Positions 20,675 through 31,231 of a stretch of DNA of 64,000 nucleotides are shown piece after piece (position 1 is the stretch's first letter; the number at the start of each line of letters is the position of its first letter). This stretch comes from Timema cristinae. Taxonomy: Eukaryota; Arthropoda; Insecta; Phasmatodea; Timematidae. The stretch lies in NCBI GenBank assembly GCA_039000515.1, contig JBCFYV010011135.1:26096419-26160418 (forward strand). The letters are read 5' to 3'. Made by a program: the position numbers and the translations under genes. The notes under the pieces are model-generated. The model was not told where the DNA came from. It searched no databases and was given only the letters and a program-made list of their open reading frames with translations.

Positions 20675-21415
20675 AGATATTTGAGAACTAGCAGCGAGCT
20701 TTCCTCTTTACCTCGAGATAAGAAGTTTCCTCTAACAAATACAGTCATTGTTTGATATTTGAGAACTAGCAGCGAGCTTTCCCCTTTTCTTGAGATAAGA
20801 AGTTTCCTCTAACAAATACAGTCATTGTTTGATATTTGAGAACTAGCAGCGAGCTTTCTCTTTACCTTGAGATAAGAAGTTTCCTCTAACAAATACAGTC
20901 ATTGTTTAATATTTGAGAACTAGCAGCGAGCTTTCCTCTTTACCTCGAGATAAGAAGTTTCCTCTAACAAATACAGACATTGTTTGATATTTGAGAACTA
21001 GCAGCGAGCTTTCCTCTTTACCTCGAGATAAGAAGAGCTTTCCTCTTACCTCGAAAGAAGTTCTTACAAACAGTCATGTTTGATATTTGAGAACTAGCAG
21101 CGAGCTTTCTCTTTACCTGAGATAAGAAGTTTCCTCTAACAAATAAGTCATTGATTAATATTTGAGAACTAGCAGCGAGCTTTCCTCTTTACCTCGAGAT
21201 AAGAAGTTTCCTCTAACAAATACAGTCATTGTTTGATATTTGAGAACTAGCAGCGAGCTTTCCTATTTGCCTTGAGATAAGAAGTTCTCTAAAAATACGT
21301 ATTTTATATTTAACTAGCACGACTTTCTCTTTACTCGAGATAATTTCTCTAACTAAATACATTTTATATTTTGAGAACTAGCAGCGATTTCTTTACTCGA
21401 ATAAAGCTTCCTTTA
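20675..21415. repeat. 78-bp minisatellite, about 10 units, decaying rightward
   Basis: GATATTTGAGAACTAGCAGC, GAGCTTTCCTCTTTACC, GAGATAAGAAGTTTCCTCT and AACAAATACAGTCATTG repeat. The left units are nearly identical; from about 21040 and again from 21290 units carry many deletions. No long frame survives, unlike the array at 35.5-38.8 kb. Confidence 0.95.
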
Positions 21416-21849
21416 CTGAGAAAAGATTTGTATTTCTCACCCTCTTTCTTATTCACATGGCAAAGGGTGGTTGTAGGTGAAGGGTGAAAGGGAGCATACG
21501 CTTAGACGGAATAGAAAAGTAGTTACAGGAATCCCGTTCTGGAAGGCCTTACTCGTACCAAAATCTAATTTTAATGTGATATTCTGATGCGAAATAATGT
21601 ACACGTATTCCAAAATGTTCTTCCTACCAAAATTAAGGATTAAGGTTTCAATAGAACAAGGCTGGGATTCCAATTTGTGGGATTTGCTGAAAGATCTGTT
21701 TTCTCGAAAAATAATGAAATATTCTGTATTTAACAAAACAAATATATAAAGGTAGAGAGTGTGCGTATCAAAAGGAAGGGTGGTTAAATGTTGTAAACAA
21801 ATGTGTGAAAAAATAGAAATATTAATAGTTTGAAGATTGAAAGAAAGAG
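21416..21849. other. Right flank shared with the 78-bp array at 38.8 kb
   Basis: CAAAGGGTGGTTGTAGGTGA, AGGGTGAAA and CTTAGACGGAATAGA at 21460-21515 match 38.87-38.92 kb. A minus-strand frame of 95 codons covers part of it without recognisable similarity. Confidence 0.75.
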
Positions 21850-22142
21850 GTGACCTGGCCGTCTAGGTGCAAGGTGTCAGACTTCTGTGCTGGGGGGGTC
21901 CGGGGTTCAATCCTCGGTCCCGACACAGATTTATCTGATTACCAAACCCTTCCTTCTCCTCTGACAAGACGTGTATTAATCACAACTTGTGAATGTGGAG
22001 AATTTCCAGGCTCCACCGTGGTTCGGATCCCACGTTAAACTGTAGGTCCTCCATTTCATCTCACAATCACCCTACCATTACACATTAGCGTAAGTGCGTA
22101 CAACCCGAACGGGTAGTAAGACGCGGTGCTAATAATAATAAA
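21850..22142 (+). mobile_element. SINE-B, full length
   Basis: GGTGACCTGGCCGTCTAGG head, a G7 in the loop, GGTTCAATCCTCGGTCCCG, the body and the tail CCCGAACGGGTAGTAAGACG with GCTAATAATAATAA. Confidence 0.93.
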
Positions 22143-22444
22143 ATAGCATGTTGTTGAAGCGAAGCGAGTATTCAAGGATAGGGAAGTGTGGAGAAAGTAG
22201 TGAGGATGTATTAAGTGTGGTGTTATTTTTGAGGTATATGCACAGTTCCTTGCCTACCCCGTAGGGGAACGACGGGATTATGTATATGTGTGTATGTACT
22301 AATACTTAGTTGAATAAAGTTACTTTCTTCAGTCTTGTTTCACTTGGAATGTATAAGTAGACCAACTTTCTGCAGCATAAAGCCACAACTAATTATCCAG
22401 CGGCTATTGTATCAATAATTATTGCTCTTAATAACCGGTGATAT
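22143..22444. other. No feature seen
   Basis: About 300 bp without ORF or family match. Confidence 0.5.
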
Positions 22445-22585
22445 CCACACGTCCATCACAAACTTTGCTTTGAACTATGAGTCAAGAGTACCTTGATAAA
22501 GGAACTATACCTGGATAGTTCAGTGGTGGTATTGGCGATATGCCAAAGGTCCAGGGTTGGATCCCCGTGTTCTGGTGTAGTATTT
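22445..22585 (+). mobile_element. SINE-C
   Basis: CACGTCCATCACAAACTTTGC leader, CCTGGATAGTTCAGTGG, CCAAAGGTCCAGGG and GGATCCCCGTGTTCTGG, with a poly-T end at 22579-22591. The tRNA-like part is degenerate. Confidence 0.78.
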
Positions 22586-22765
22586 TTTTTTTTTTTAATG
22601 TATTTGAACAAAGGATGTTGCTTACCCGGTAAGTAACGGAAAGTCTAGATAGTATTTCCTACGGTAATATATTAAAGTTTTACATGGTGGAGTTAAAGAT
22701 ATAACATTGACATTTAAAAAAATAATCACAAACTATTTTTTTATCGTCTACAAAGCAAGCTAATA

Positions 22766-22926
22766 GGTTTATTCTCGTGTTGGGCTGGCTTGATATTGAA
22801 GGTTCGGGGTTCGAATTTTGATCGGGTCTATTGAGAGTGTTTTCCCACTCTTCTTCCACGCAATTGCGGGTACATTACCTCTAATACGCTTCCTTCTTCG
22901 TCCCTACTCCATTAGAGTAATTATGG
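22766..22926 (+). mobile_element. SINE-A, partial
   Basis: CTCGTGTTGGGCTGGC, GGTTCGGGGTTCGAATTTTG, CACTCTTCTTCCACGCAATTG and ACTCCATTAGAGTAATTA. The tail palindrome is missing. Confidence 0.72.
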
Positions 22927-23079
22927 TAAGTTTTAAAATTGTATCGAACCATAGGTTTTTTTTTTTTGCTAACAGCGAAGTTTTTAATATTGAGGTTCTG
23001 TTTCTACTTATATATGTTGACAATAATCTAGTCACTGAAATATGGTGCCCTAATTATATTTTTTTCAAAATAAGAGCCT

Positions 23080-23322
23080 CACCCGCTTCGGTAAGCACGT
23101 GGTCTAACGCGCTACTCTCGCAGTAGGCTAGACTTCCGACGACGGGGAGAATGAGGTTCGAATCTTGGTGGAATGTACTGAGGATGGTTTTTCCTAAAGT
23201 GATGTTCCCCTTTCATCTCCTTGCAAGTGCGGGTACACATTATCTTAATACAACCTTACTAATTCCTAAAACTATTAGCGTAATAATTGCATACCCGAAC
23301 GGGTAGTAAGAAGCGGCCGATA
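23080..23322 (+). mobile_element. SINE-A, near full length
   Basis: ACCCGCTTCGGTAAGCACG, GTGGTCTAACGCGCTACTC, GGTTCGAATCTTGG and the tail ACCCGAACGGGTAGTAAG. Confidence 0.85.
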
Positions 23323-23738
23323 AAAAAAAAACCTTTCCTATCATCAACACGTATTTGACACGACTGCCGCCTTAAAACTATGTGGCCACCGATGTGGGTG
23401 ATGCCGTGTCATTTAGAGAGTGTACCCCAGTAGGGTGTCAGACGAGAGGGTTAACTTTGAAGGGAAAAGGGGATTCGGAGGGGTCGTGGGGGTGGTAGGC
23501 GTCCAGACGCGCTCCCCATGACGTGGGCGTCCGTATTCCGCCTCTACCCCTTCTTCCGTCACTTGGGGATATTATTGCGTTAGCAGATACCCTCCCCCTC
23601 CTTTCTGCTTTCCACCCACGCATCGAACTACCCACTCTTCAGGCTATTTAGGGGTGAAATGTTGTTATTTCATAAAATTACCATGGACTGTGACGTAGCT
23701 ATTCGATAAACTCAAATGAAAAAACATATTTTCATTTT
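23323..23738. other. Locally G+C-rich segment
   Basis: Positions 23430-23640 are C/G-rich (e.g. GACGTGGGCGTCCG, TACCCTCCCCCTCC). A 65-codon minus-strand frame has no recognisable similarity. It could be a decayed transposon end or an exon; undecided. Confidence 0.35.
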
Positions 23739-23954
23739 TATCACCGCATTTTACCACACGTTCGGGTTATAAGCTTATGTACTATTTACACTAATGGTTT
23801 TAAAGATTAGGAAGGTTATATTTAGAGGAAGTGTATCTGCATTTTCGTAGAGGGAGAATGGCTTTTTTGTTCTTGTTGTTGTTTTGTTTAAACTACCCTG
23901 AGTACATCCGACCTAGTTTCGAACCTCACTCACTCCATCATTGGTAGTCTAGTC

Positions 23955-24819
23955 CAGTGGTTCCCAATTACCTACCAGTCAAGGAACCCCCTTCCCCCTA
24001 AGAGGTTTTTTGAGATGGGTGGACCCCCTCCCCTTCTAATCTATGTATAGAAAATAGCCCCCCCGTCCCTCATTCAGGTTAGAAAAGCAACAAAACTGGG
24101 AATTTGGCAGAGTAAATCCGAGTCAAATGTTTTTCACATACTTTTATTTTTACACTAACTTTGGTGGTCTGGTGGTCTAGGGGGTAAGGTGTCGGACTTC
24201 TGTGCTGGGGGTCCAGGGTTCAATCCTCGGTCCCGGCACAGACTTATCTGATTACCAAACCCTTCCTTCACCTCTGACAAAACGTGTATTAATCACAACT
24301 TGTGAATGTGTGGAATGTCAGGCCTCCACCGTGGTTCGGATCCCACGTTAAACTGTAGGTCCTCCATTTTAATCTCACACTCACACTACCATTACACATT
24401 AGCGTAAGTGCGTATAACCCGAACGGGTAGTAAGACGCGGTGCTAATAATAATACACTAACTTTAGTTGTAATAATAACAAATATAATATTAATGTAAAG
24501 ATTAGTTTTACATGAACATTTATTAGTTATGAAAAAGTACAAATTTATTCATTTGAGTCTGGTATTAGTGAGATAAGTGAAACCTCTTCTTTTTTTTTTT
24601 TTACCCATCACTTCTTGAAGAGCAGGTGGACACTTTGACTCGAGAATCCGAACGGATGTCATGTCTGTTTCTACACTTTTTATCCCTGTAGCACAGCGTT
24701 GATTAATTAGAGTTCTAGCGTTTCCATTTTGTTAAATTTTGGTGGTTGCCGTGGAGCCCTTTGGAACAGCTCACCGAACCCCCCCCCCCCCCCCACGGAC
24801 CCTCTTTTGGGAACTATTT
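23955..24819. mobile_element. hAT-type element with exact 8-bp duplication, carrying a SINE-B
   Basis: It starts CAGTGGTTCCCAATTACC and ends TTTTGGGAACTATTT, hAT-like inverted ends. GTCTAGTC is duplicated exactly at 23947-23954 and 24820-24827. Without its nested SINE-B the element is about 563 bp and non-coding, so non-autonomous. Subterminal C-runs lie near both ends (a C15-type run near 24780). Confidence 0.93.
24163..24452 (+). mobile_element. SINE-B nested in the hAT element
   Basis: Complete SINE-B with the perfect 12-bp duplication TACACTAACTTT at 24151-24162 and 24453-24464. This defines the exact insertion unit: about 290 bp from GGTGGTCTGGTGGTC to the (AAT)n tail. Confidence 0.96.
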
Positions 24820-24944
24820 GTCTAGTCTACTGCGAGAGTAGCGCGTTAGACCACGCGGACACCAAACTGTGAACGTACTCAAATCATATTATTAGATTAG
24901 CGTATGACATATTTGACCACGAGAGCTGCAGTATCTTGTTAGGC

Positions 24945-25022
24945 CTTTTAGTTTAGTAGTTAACGCTCCTGGCCATTGATATAGAGTACCTTTGTTCGAT
25001 TCCCGGATTTAATATAGGTACC
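24945..25022 (+). mobile_element. Single tRNA-like SINE head
   Basis: TTTAGTTTAGTAGTTAACGC, CTCCTGGCC and GTTCGATTCCCGG resemble A- and B-boxes. The arms do not pair well enough for a tRNA gene. Followed by T12 at 25024-25036. Confidence 0.5.
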
Positions 25023-25115
25023 TTTTTTTTTTTCTCCTGAAAAGGGGAACTGTTTTTTCCAATGATCATTATGGTCTGTTAAATTCAGCTTAAACTTAGC
25101 TTTCCACTAGCTCCA

Positions 25116-25740
25116 CAGGTATTTAACGTGCACTTTCTGAATCGGCCGATTATATCAGCACACGCAGTGGCGTAACAGATTAAACCTGCCCCCCCCACCC
25201 CCCGCAAGATTTACTATCTGGCCCCTTGCCCAAGTCATGTAACACATTAATAAATGTTACAAGAAATTATTAATAGTCCTAAATAATTACTAATTTAGTA
25301 ATCACATCTTATCCCGACTGTTTATGTTCAGGTTTTGTTTTGGGAACGTCAGTGAGTGAGTGAGTCAGTGGGCGAGTCAGTGGGCGAGTCAGTCGGTCAA
25401 ACCAAATTCAAAAATACTATAGCTTAGTTATAACTTACGACCCTTTATAATAAACATATTCATCTACCTAAATTGTCAATAATAAGGACATACGTTATTT
25501 ATTTGATTAATTTTATTTCAACCAAATTTATATTAATTTAAAATTCCTTTTCGTGAGCCCACTTGTACCATTTTGGAACCTCCCCCAGGTTCTGAGAGCC
25601 TGCGTGAGTTTTTTATGCCACTGAGCACACGATAATTTCTATGAGCGAGAGTGAAAGGTCCTACCGATTTTGTCAGGTAAATATTTTCATGTATCTTCCA
25701 GGGTTCCTTTACATGCCTCAATCCACGTATCACATATGAA
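25116..25740 (-). mobile_element. SINE-E split by a hAT element
   Basis: The 3' end (GTATTTAACGTGCACTTTCTG, CATATCAGCACACG-like) at 25116-25164 continues at 25624-25740 (AGCACACGATAATTTCTATG, AGGTCCTACCGATTTTG, CTTCCAGGGTTCC). The tRNA-like part is replaced by the start of the 84-bp array. Confidence 0.88.
25165..25623. mobile_element. hAT-type element with exact 8-bp duplication
   Basis: Begins CAGTGGCGTAACAG and ends TTATGCCACTG; AGCACACG is repeated exactly at 25157-25164 and 25624-25631. 459 bp, non-coding. Inside it are a C-run near the left end and GTGAGTGAGTGAGTCAGTGG repeats. Confidence 0.93.
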
Positions 25741-26588
25741 ACTGTTCCAGTCCATTCTGGTCTAGGTAGTTGTCTTGTATTTAGTATAGTACCACACTTG
25801 AGGAGTACTAAGTCTGACCATGAAACTGGCCCAGTCCATTCTGGTCTAGGTAGTTGTCTTGTATTTAGTATAGCACCACACTTGATGAGTACTAAGTCTG
25901 ACCATGAAACTGTTCCAGTCCATTCTGGTCTAGGTAGTTGTCTTGTATTTAGTATAGCACCACACTTGAGGAGTACTAAGTCTGACCATGAAACTGGCCC
26001 AGTCCATTCTGGTCTAGGTAGTTGTCTTGTATTTAGTATAGCACCACACTTGATGAGTACTAAGTCTGACCATGAAACTGTTCCAGTCCATTCTGGTCTA
26101 GTAGTTGTCTTGTATTTAGTATAGTACCACACTTGAGGAGTACTAAGTCTGACCATGAAACTGGCCCAGTCCATTCTGGTCTAGGTAGTTGTCTTGTATT
26201 TAGTATAGTACCACACTTGAGGAGTACTAAGTCTGACCATGAAACTGGCCCAGTCCATTCTGGTCTAGGTAGTTGTCTTGTATTTAGTATAGTACCACAC
26301 TTGAGGAGTACTAAGTCTGACCATGAAACTGGCCCAGTCCATTCTGGTCTAGGTAGTTGTCTTGTATTTAGTATAGCACCACACTTGATGAGTACTAAGT
26401 CTGACCATGAAACTGTTCCAGTCCATTCTGGTCTAGGTAGTTGTCTTGTATTTAGTATAGCACCACACTTGAGGAGTACTAAGTCTGACCATGAAACTGG
26501 CCCAGTCCATTCTGGTCTAGGTAGTTGTCTTGTATTTTGTATAGCACCACACTTGAGGAGTACTAAGTCTGACCATGAAACTGGTCCT
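25738..26588. repeat. 84-bp minisatellite, 10 units, partly dimeric
   Basis: Each unit has AGTCCATTCTGGTCTAGGTA, GTTGTCTTGTATTTAGTATA and TACTAAGTCTGACCATGAAA. Units with GATGAG followed by GTTCCAG alternate with GAGGAG followed by GGCCCAG in the left part, giving a 168-bp period; three like units follow near 26.2-26.3 kb. The 84-bp length keeps frames open on both strands, interrupted by one 1-bp deletion near 26100. Confidence 0.97.
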
Positions 26589-26884
26589 TAGACTGAAAGG
26601 TCAGCCACTTCTTACCGCGGCGACTGTACATTTCGACCTTCAGACTGCTTGAAAGAACTAGTCGCAGATAGTTTCATCTCAGATAAGCGCCATGAATGCA
26701 TGACCTTTGCCAAAGTTCGAGCTAAAAATACCTCCCACCCGGTCCATATTGTAATAATCATAGACACCAGCTGAGAAGGAAAAAAAAAAAAGTTTTAAAG
26801 ACGTAAATTATCCGTGTCTGCCAAAGTTTCGTAAGATATGATTAAACACATTTCTCTCCTCAGTTATTACAATACAATTTGTTC
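26589..26884. other. No feature seen
   Basis: Unclassified DNA right of the array; A13 near 26783. Confidence 0.5.
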
Positions 26885-27180
26885 TATTACTTCTATGGTC
26901 GAGAGGTCAGAGTCCTGGTTAAAGATACAGACGTCCCGGGTTCGATTCCAGATTTTATGTGAAGCAGTGGGTCTGTAACGAGGTCAATTTCGTCCTCGTG
27001 AGGACAAATGAGAAGCTACTTGAATAAATAAGTAGCAGCTTCGGTTTAGAAAACTGAGATTAATGTCTGGAGGGCTATTGTTCTGACCACATGACACCCT
27101 ATACCCGCAAATGTTGGCACTATTATCTCTAACGGTGGTTGCCGCTCGTTCGGTATAACTTGATTCCGGGCTCACTCAAA
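26885..27180 (+). mobile_element. Candidate single-copy tRNA-derived SINE
   Basis: TATGGTCGAGAGGTCAGAG and CGTCCCGGGTTCGATTCCAG look like A- and B-boxes. A body follows (GAGGTCAATTTCGTCCTCG, AAGTAGCAGCTTCGG). No second copy in the window, so ends and class are uncertain. Confidence 0.5.
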
Positions 27181-27379
27181 GAAGTTTTTATATTTAAAAA
27201 AAAATAATTAAAAATCCATAATATATTTTATTCCAGAACATTTCTACACCAGTTCTTTTCAAAGTTTAAGAACATAAAAAAAGACAAAACGGTTAACTTG
27301 ATGACAGTTACGAAATTTAGTGGTTAGTTTTTGTTACTGACTGTTCAAACTGATAGTTCGTGTAAAATATTTTCATCCC

Positions 27380-27425
27380 TATATATATATAATTATATTA
27401 TATATATATATATATATATAAATAT
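27380..27425. repeat. (AT)n microsatellite
   Basis: TA repeats followed by two similar words CATAACGTGGTAGGCCA and CATAACGTGGTAAGCCA about 40 bp apart. Confidence 0.9.
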
Positions 27426-27598
27426 GTACGACATAACGTGGTAGGCCATGTTATAAATAAGGTTCATAACGTGGTAAGCCACATAATCAAGAAACTATCA
27501 TTGAAATCAAAATTCTGATTTGACAGTTTGTTTTATGATTTGACATTTAGTATGTTTCTTTGGTTTTAACTATGTATCAGGAATATTTCATTTATAAA

Positions 27599-28070
27599 AT
27601 ACTAGATAGCTGTTGCCCGCGGCTTTGCTCGCGTGGAAGTAGATTATATACAAATACGAAAATATACATATGTATTTACAGATTAATTAAAAATATTACG
27701 TTACGTTGATGACCATAACTTGACTTCAGATCAAAAATAATGCAAGTCTGATACAAACTTTCACCCCCTTTTTCATCCCTTATTAAATAAAATTTCCAAA
27801 ATTCCTGAAACACGTATTTATTTGTTTTACGTCAATAACCGAAATCCAAAATTTTGTTTATGTAACTTTCCAAAATGACGGACTTTCATACATATTATCA
27901 TCCCCTATTTTGACCCCTTTGGGGTGGAATTTTCTAAAATCCTTTCTTAGTGGGTGCCTACATAACAAAATGAATATACAGTCCGGATTTCATGCTTGTA
28001 GCCTTGATAGTTTGCGCTCGGCGATGATGAATCAGTCAGGACATGTTATTTTATAAGTATAGATTAAAAC
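27599..28070 (+). repeat. Repeat N, arthropod-type dispersed element
   Basis: Starts CTAGATAGCTGTTGCCCGC, GGCTTTGCTCGCGTGG, with TTGACCCCTTTGGGGTGGAA and AAAATCCTTTCTTAGTGGG, and ends CAGTCAGGACATG...ATAAGTATAGATTA. I recognise the TTGCCCGCGRCTTTG...CGCGTGG start and the CTTTCTTAG-GGG block as a very common arthropod repeat, possibly a non-LTR or DNA element 3' end. The assignment is from memory. Confidence 0.6.
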
Positions 28071-28544
28071 TGTATTTATCTCTAAACAATATTATGGTTG
28101 GTTACCATTTTTTTGCCTCAAAATCTTTATTTATAGACCTGGTACTTTCATGATAAAGTAAAACTAGTGCTAAAGTGTGACAAAGCTACAATAACGTGCA
28201 TTCAGTTACTATTAACCCCATGGCAACGTAAGGTCACAATTCGATCCCTTACGTGTGTCCAGCCAATATCTTTAATAGTTAATGTCTCAAACATCACCCA
28301 TCACGTGGCGTAGTTCCACGTAACGTCACAATTTCCCTCCCAAAGTAGATTCAACCCAACCTAACTTAGCTTAACCTTGTTCCCACTCTCACTAAGAATT
28401 AATTTTACCTTTGACCTATATTTTACGGAGTAGCTTACGTTCAGCTGGGTGGCTTATAATGAACTGAAGTTTGCTTGCGATTTGTTGTATATTAATTTTC
28501 AATTAAAATTTGATTATGAAGTGCATAACCGACCCATTTACAAC
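28071..28544. other. No feature seen
   Basis: Mixed DNA with no ORF or family match; short AACCTAACTTAGCTTAACC-like words at 28360 are not telomeric arrays. Confidence 0.5.
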
Positions 28545-28775
28545 TATTCCTTCTGAGTAGACTTTACCCAATACACGTGTTTAAATTTCCTTCTGGCTGA
28601 GTAGACTTTACCCACTCCACGTGCTTACTTTTCCTTCTGGCTGAGTAGACTTTACCCACTCACGTGTTTACATTTCCTTCTGCTGAGTAGACTTTACCCA
28701 CTCCACGTGTTTACATTTCCTTCTGGCTGAGTAGACTTTACCCCCTCCACGTGTTTACAATTCCTTCTGGTTAAA
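28545..28775. repeat. 44-bp minisatellite, 5-6 units
   Basis: TTCCTTCTGGCTGAGTAGAC, TTTACCCACTCCACGTGTTT repeats with small length changes (42-44 bp). Each unit holds a CACGTG E-box by chance or by inheritance. Confidence 0.94.
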
Positions 28776-28785
28776 TCGGCGGTGC

Positions 28786-29277
28786 CCAATCCAACTATCA
28801 ATCTCTCGCTTAAAAAGTGCACCATCAGTAGTGAAACTGTATGTATGAATATATGCGTAAATGTATATAGTAACATAGGAATGACGGGGTTGGGCTGACG
28901 GAGGGGTGGAGGGGGGAGTTTAAAAATCTAAAAATAGACCCTCCCAGGGGTCCCTAATATCTTCCTTCTTTCTGCCCTTTCCTGAACAGAGACGCAAACG
29001 GGACGGAGGAGGCTGCTTAGTTTCGAGTCGTTCTGGTCTCGAGTAAGATTGATCCTCGGGACACCTGCGTACGCATCTCCATTCCCCCCTTCCCCTTCCT
29101 TACACCCCCTTTCGCCGTCATTATAAATCTAGCAGGGGTGCCAAAATGTGTCTAGCGAATATCTCTTAAAGTTTAACCCAAGAAAATCCCTACACTTTTA
29201 GTCAGAAAAAAAAGGACGGATTACCTTTTGCCCCCCCCCCCCATTCCCCCCTACAATTGATGGGTCTTATATATCAC
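28786..29277. other. Unclassified, locally G+C-rich with C14 run
   Basis: 28980-29100 is richer in CpG (CAAACGGGACGGAGG, CTGCGTACGC). A C14-type run at 29230-29243. No recognisable product. Confidence 0.4.
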
Positions 29278-29463
29278 CCTCCGGTTAGATTGAACGGTGA
29301 GATTGGGTTTCAAATCTCTTCCGAATGTACTGGGGGATGTTTTTACCTATTAGGTTTACCCTAATTTCCCTCTTTATCTACGCAAATGCGGGTACACTTA
29401 CTTGTTTATATACAAAGATGTGTAGATAAACCGTACGGGTAGTAGGTTAAGACGTGTAGTACA
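29278..29463 (+). mobile_element. SINE-A, lacking most of the head
   Basis: GAGATTGGGTTTCAAATCTC, CTACGCAAATGCGGGTACAC and tail AAACCGTACGGGTAGTAGG. The region between body and tail is shortened. Confidence 0.72.
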
Positions 29464-29519
29464 GAAAAAAAAAGACCTCACTCACTCATTCACATGAGTT
29501 TGAGGTTTAATATAAAAAA

Positions 29520-29807
29520 GCTGACCTGGCGGTCTAGGGGTAAGGTGTCGGACATCTGTGCTGGGGTCCGGGGTTCAATCCTCGGTCCCGGCACAGATTT
29601 ATCTAATTACCAAACCCTTCCTTCACCTCTGACAAGACGTGTATTAATCACAACTTGTGAATGTGTGGAATACCAGGCCTCCACCGTGGTTCGGATCCCA
29701 CGTTAAACTGTAGGTCCTCCATTTCATCTCACAACCACCCTACCATTACACATTAGCGTAAGTGCGTATAACCCGAATGGGTAGTAAGACGCGGTGCTAA
29801 TAATAAT
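29520..29807 (+). mobile_element. SINE-B, full length with target duplication
   Basis: CTGACCTGGCGGTCTAGGGG to GCTAATAATAAT, flanked by the 11-bp duplication AATATAAAAAA at 29509-29519 and 29808-29818. One of the best-preserved copies. Confidence 0.96.
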
Positions 29808-29818
29808 AATATAAAAAA

Positions 29819-29898
29819 CACAACTAGATTCTATGGCCCTATACATATATATTCTTGTAAACTATATTCTGTTGTCCTATACACACACACACACACAC

Positions 29899-29963
<65 letters not shown>

Positions 29964-30200
29964 TGTAAACATAGTTTAAAGTTGACATTTCCTCTCTGAA
30001 AAGACCACATATTTCTGTTGATCGTTAAGAGCTAAATGTCCGGGAAACGAAAGGTAACTGTTATAGGAGCGTAGAATGGATCTTTGGGAATTGAATGATG
30101 TCATTTAATAGGAGGGTCAAAACACATTGTATTGTCATTTGTATTTTACTCATCTCCTGTTCGTTCTCCTACTGCTGGACAGTTCCAAACAGAATCGATA
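29819..30200 (+). repeat. Repeat H, copy 2, with internal microsatellite
   Basis: Matches 20.10-20.40 kb (ATGTCCGGGAAACGAAAGG, CTACTGCTGGACAG), but a (CA)n(TA)n tract of about 80 bp (29881-29958) sits in the left part where copy 1 has none. Confidence 0.88.
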
Positions 30201-30694
30201 TAAGCCCACTTGGTTTCTAGCTTTTATGAATTCTTGATCGACCATTCTAACGCTTTAAATTAAGCTCACTTGCTTATAGATTTTTTTAAATAGCAAAATT
30301 TGTTTTTATGATTATATATAAAAAAACTATTCTTTCAATAGATACCTTTAGTCTATTTTTCTACACCATCGACAGTACCTTTATATTTATAAATAGCAGT
30401 GAAGTAGTTACTCTTGGCTTTGCCCAGAAGAAATATTTTTGTGTGGAAAAAAAAGGGTCAAAAAGGTGTTATTATGGCAAACAAAAATTAAATCTAATCA
30501 AAATTTTAAAATTCTTGTTTGAGGAGTACATGTTTGTATAGATGGGGCTATAATTTTTTAAAATTTCATCCCTCTGCTTTAGGTAAATATCTCCCAATGC
30601 TCATGACAGACAGATTCTACATTTTATTAATATATAAGATGAACTTAGTGGAATTTGTGCATGTGTACTTTTTAAATTAATAGAAATGGTCTTG
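30201..30694. other. A/T-rich stretch, no feature seen
   Basis: A 77-codon plus-strand frame (30308-30541) is A/T-rich and has no recognisable similarity. Confidence 0.5.
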
Positions 30695-30890
30695 TTCAAA
30701 TCATCAACTGTTTCCAACCTGTGGTAGGCTCAGTTTAGTAAAATGCCTTCATCTTCCTCCATTCTTCCGCCACACTTCCTCCTTTAGTGGTGTCCATTCT
30801 TCTCCTCTCACGTGCACAGTTTCTGTTATCTGCTACTCCCATATCTTTCTTGACCTCCCTTATGACTATTTTCCTGTTCAGGTGCATATT
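30695..30890 (-). mobile_element. LINE-2, 3'-end fragment
   Basis: Minus strand: KKDMGVADNRNCARERRRM...EEWRKMKAFY, stop, then CTGAGCC..CAGGTTGGAAACAG and a short GATGAT tail. Same ORF end and 3' UTR as the copies at 15.2 and 43.1 kb; 5'-truncated. Confidence 0.82.
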
Positions 30891-31231
30891 ACAAAAATAT
30901 AAATGTTGAGGTTTCATTGTGTAAATAGCTAAACTAAACATACCAATGGGTACGACATATTTTTTTTTTACAAAATAATTGCGTACAAGAAAATAGAATT
31001 TTTGGACAGAACCTCAAAATTACGAACCTTAGCTCACTAATCCTTCCATCCCAAATTAGATATTTTCGTATTTATTGGTAGATCGAAATAAAAGTGGGGT
31101 TAACTAGTTCTGGCGCAAAAACTTCTATGTTGGATAACATGATTAGGAGGGAAGAAAATTCGTTTCTTTATTCCTTAAACTGAGTTTTTTTACAAGTTTG
31201 GTTCTGGTCTATAGATAAGGTCCTGATATAT
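30891..31231. other. No feature seen
   Basis: A/T-rich, no ORF or repeat match. Confidence 0.5.

Larger units (their letters stand above)
23739..24868 (-). mobile_element. SINE-A split by a hAT element
   Basis: The left part 23739-23954 (tail, body, start of head) and right part 24820-24868 (CTACTGCGAGAGTAGCGCG and TTAGACCACGCGGACACC) join into one SINE-A once the insertion and one copy of its 8-bp duplication are removed. Confidence 0.92.

Noticed and set aside
24945..25022. Isolated tRNA gene
   Set aside because: A- and B-box words are present, but I could not fold a proper anticodon or acceptor stem; treated as a SINE head.
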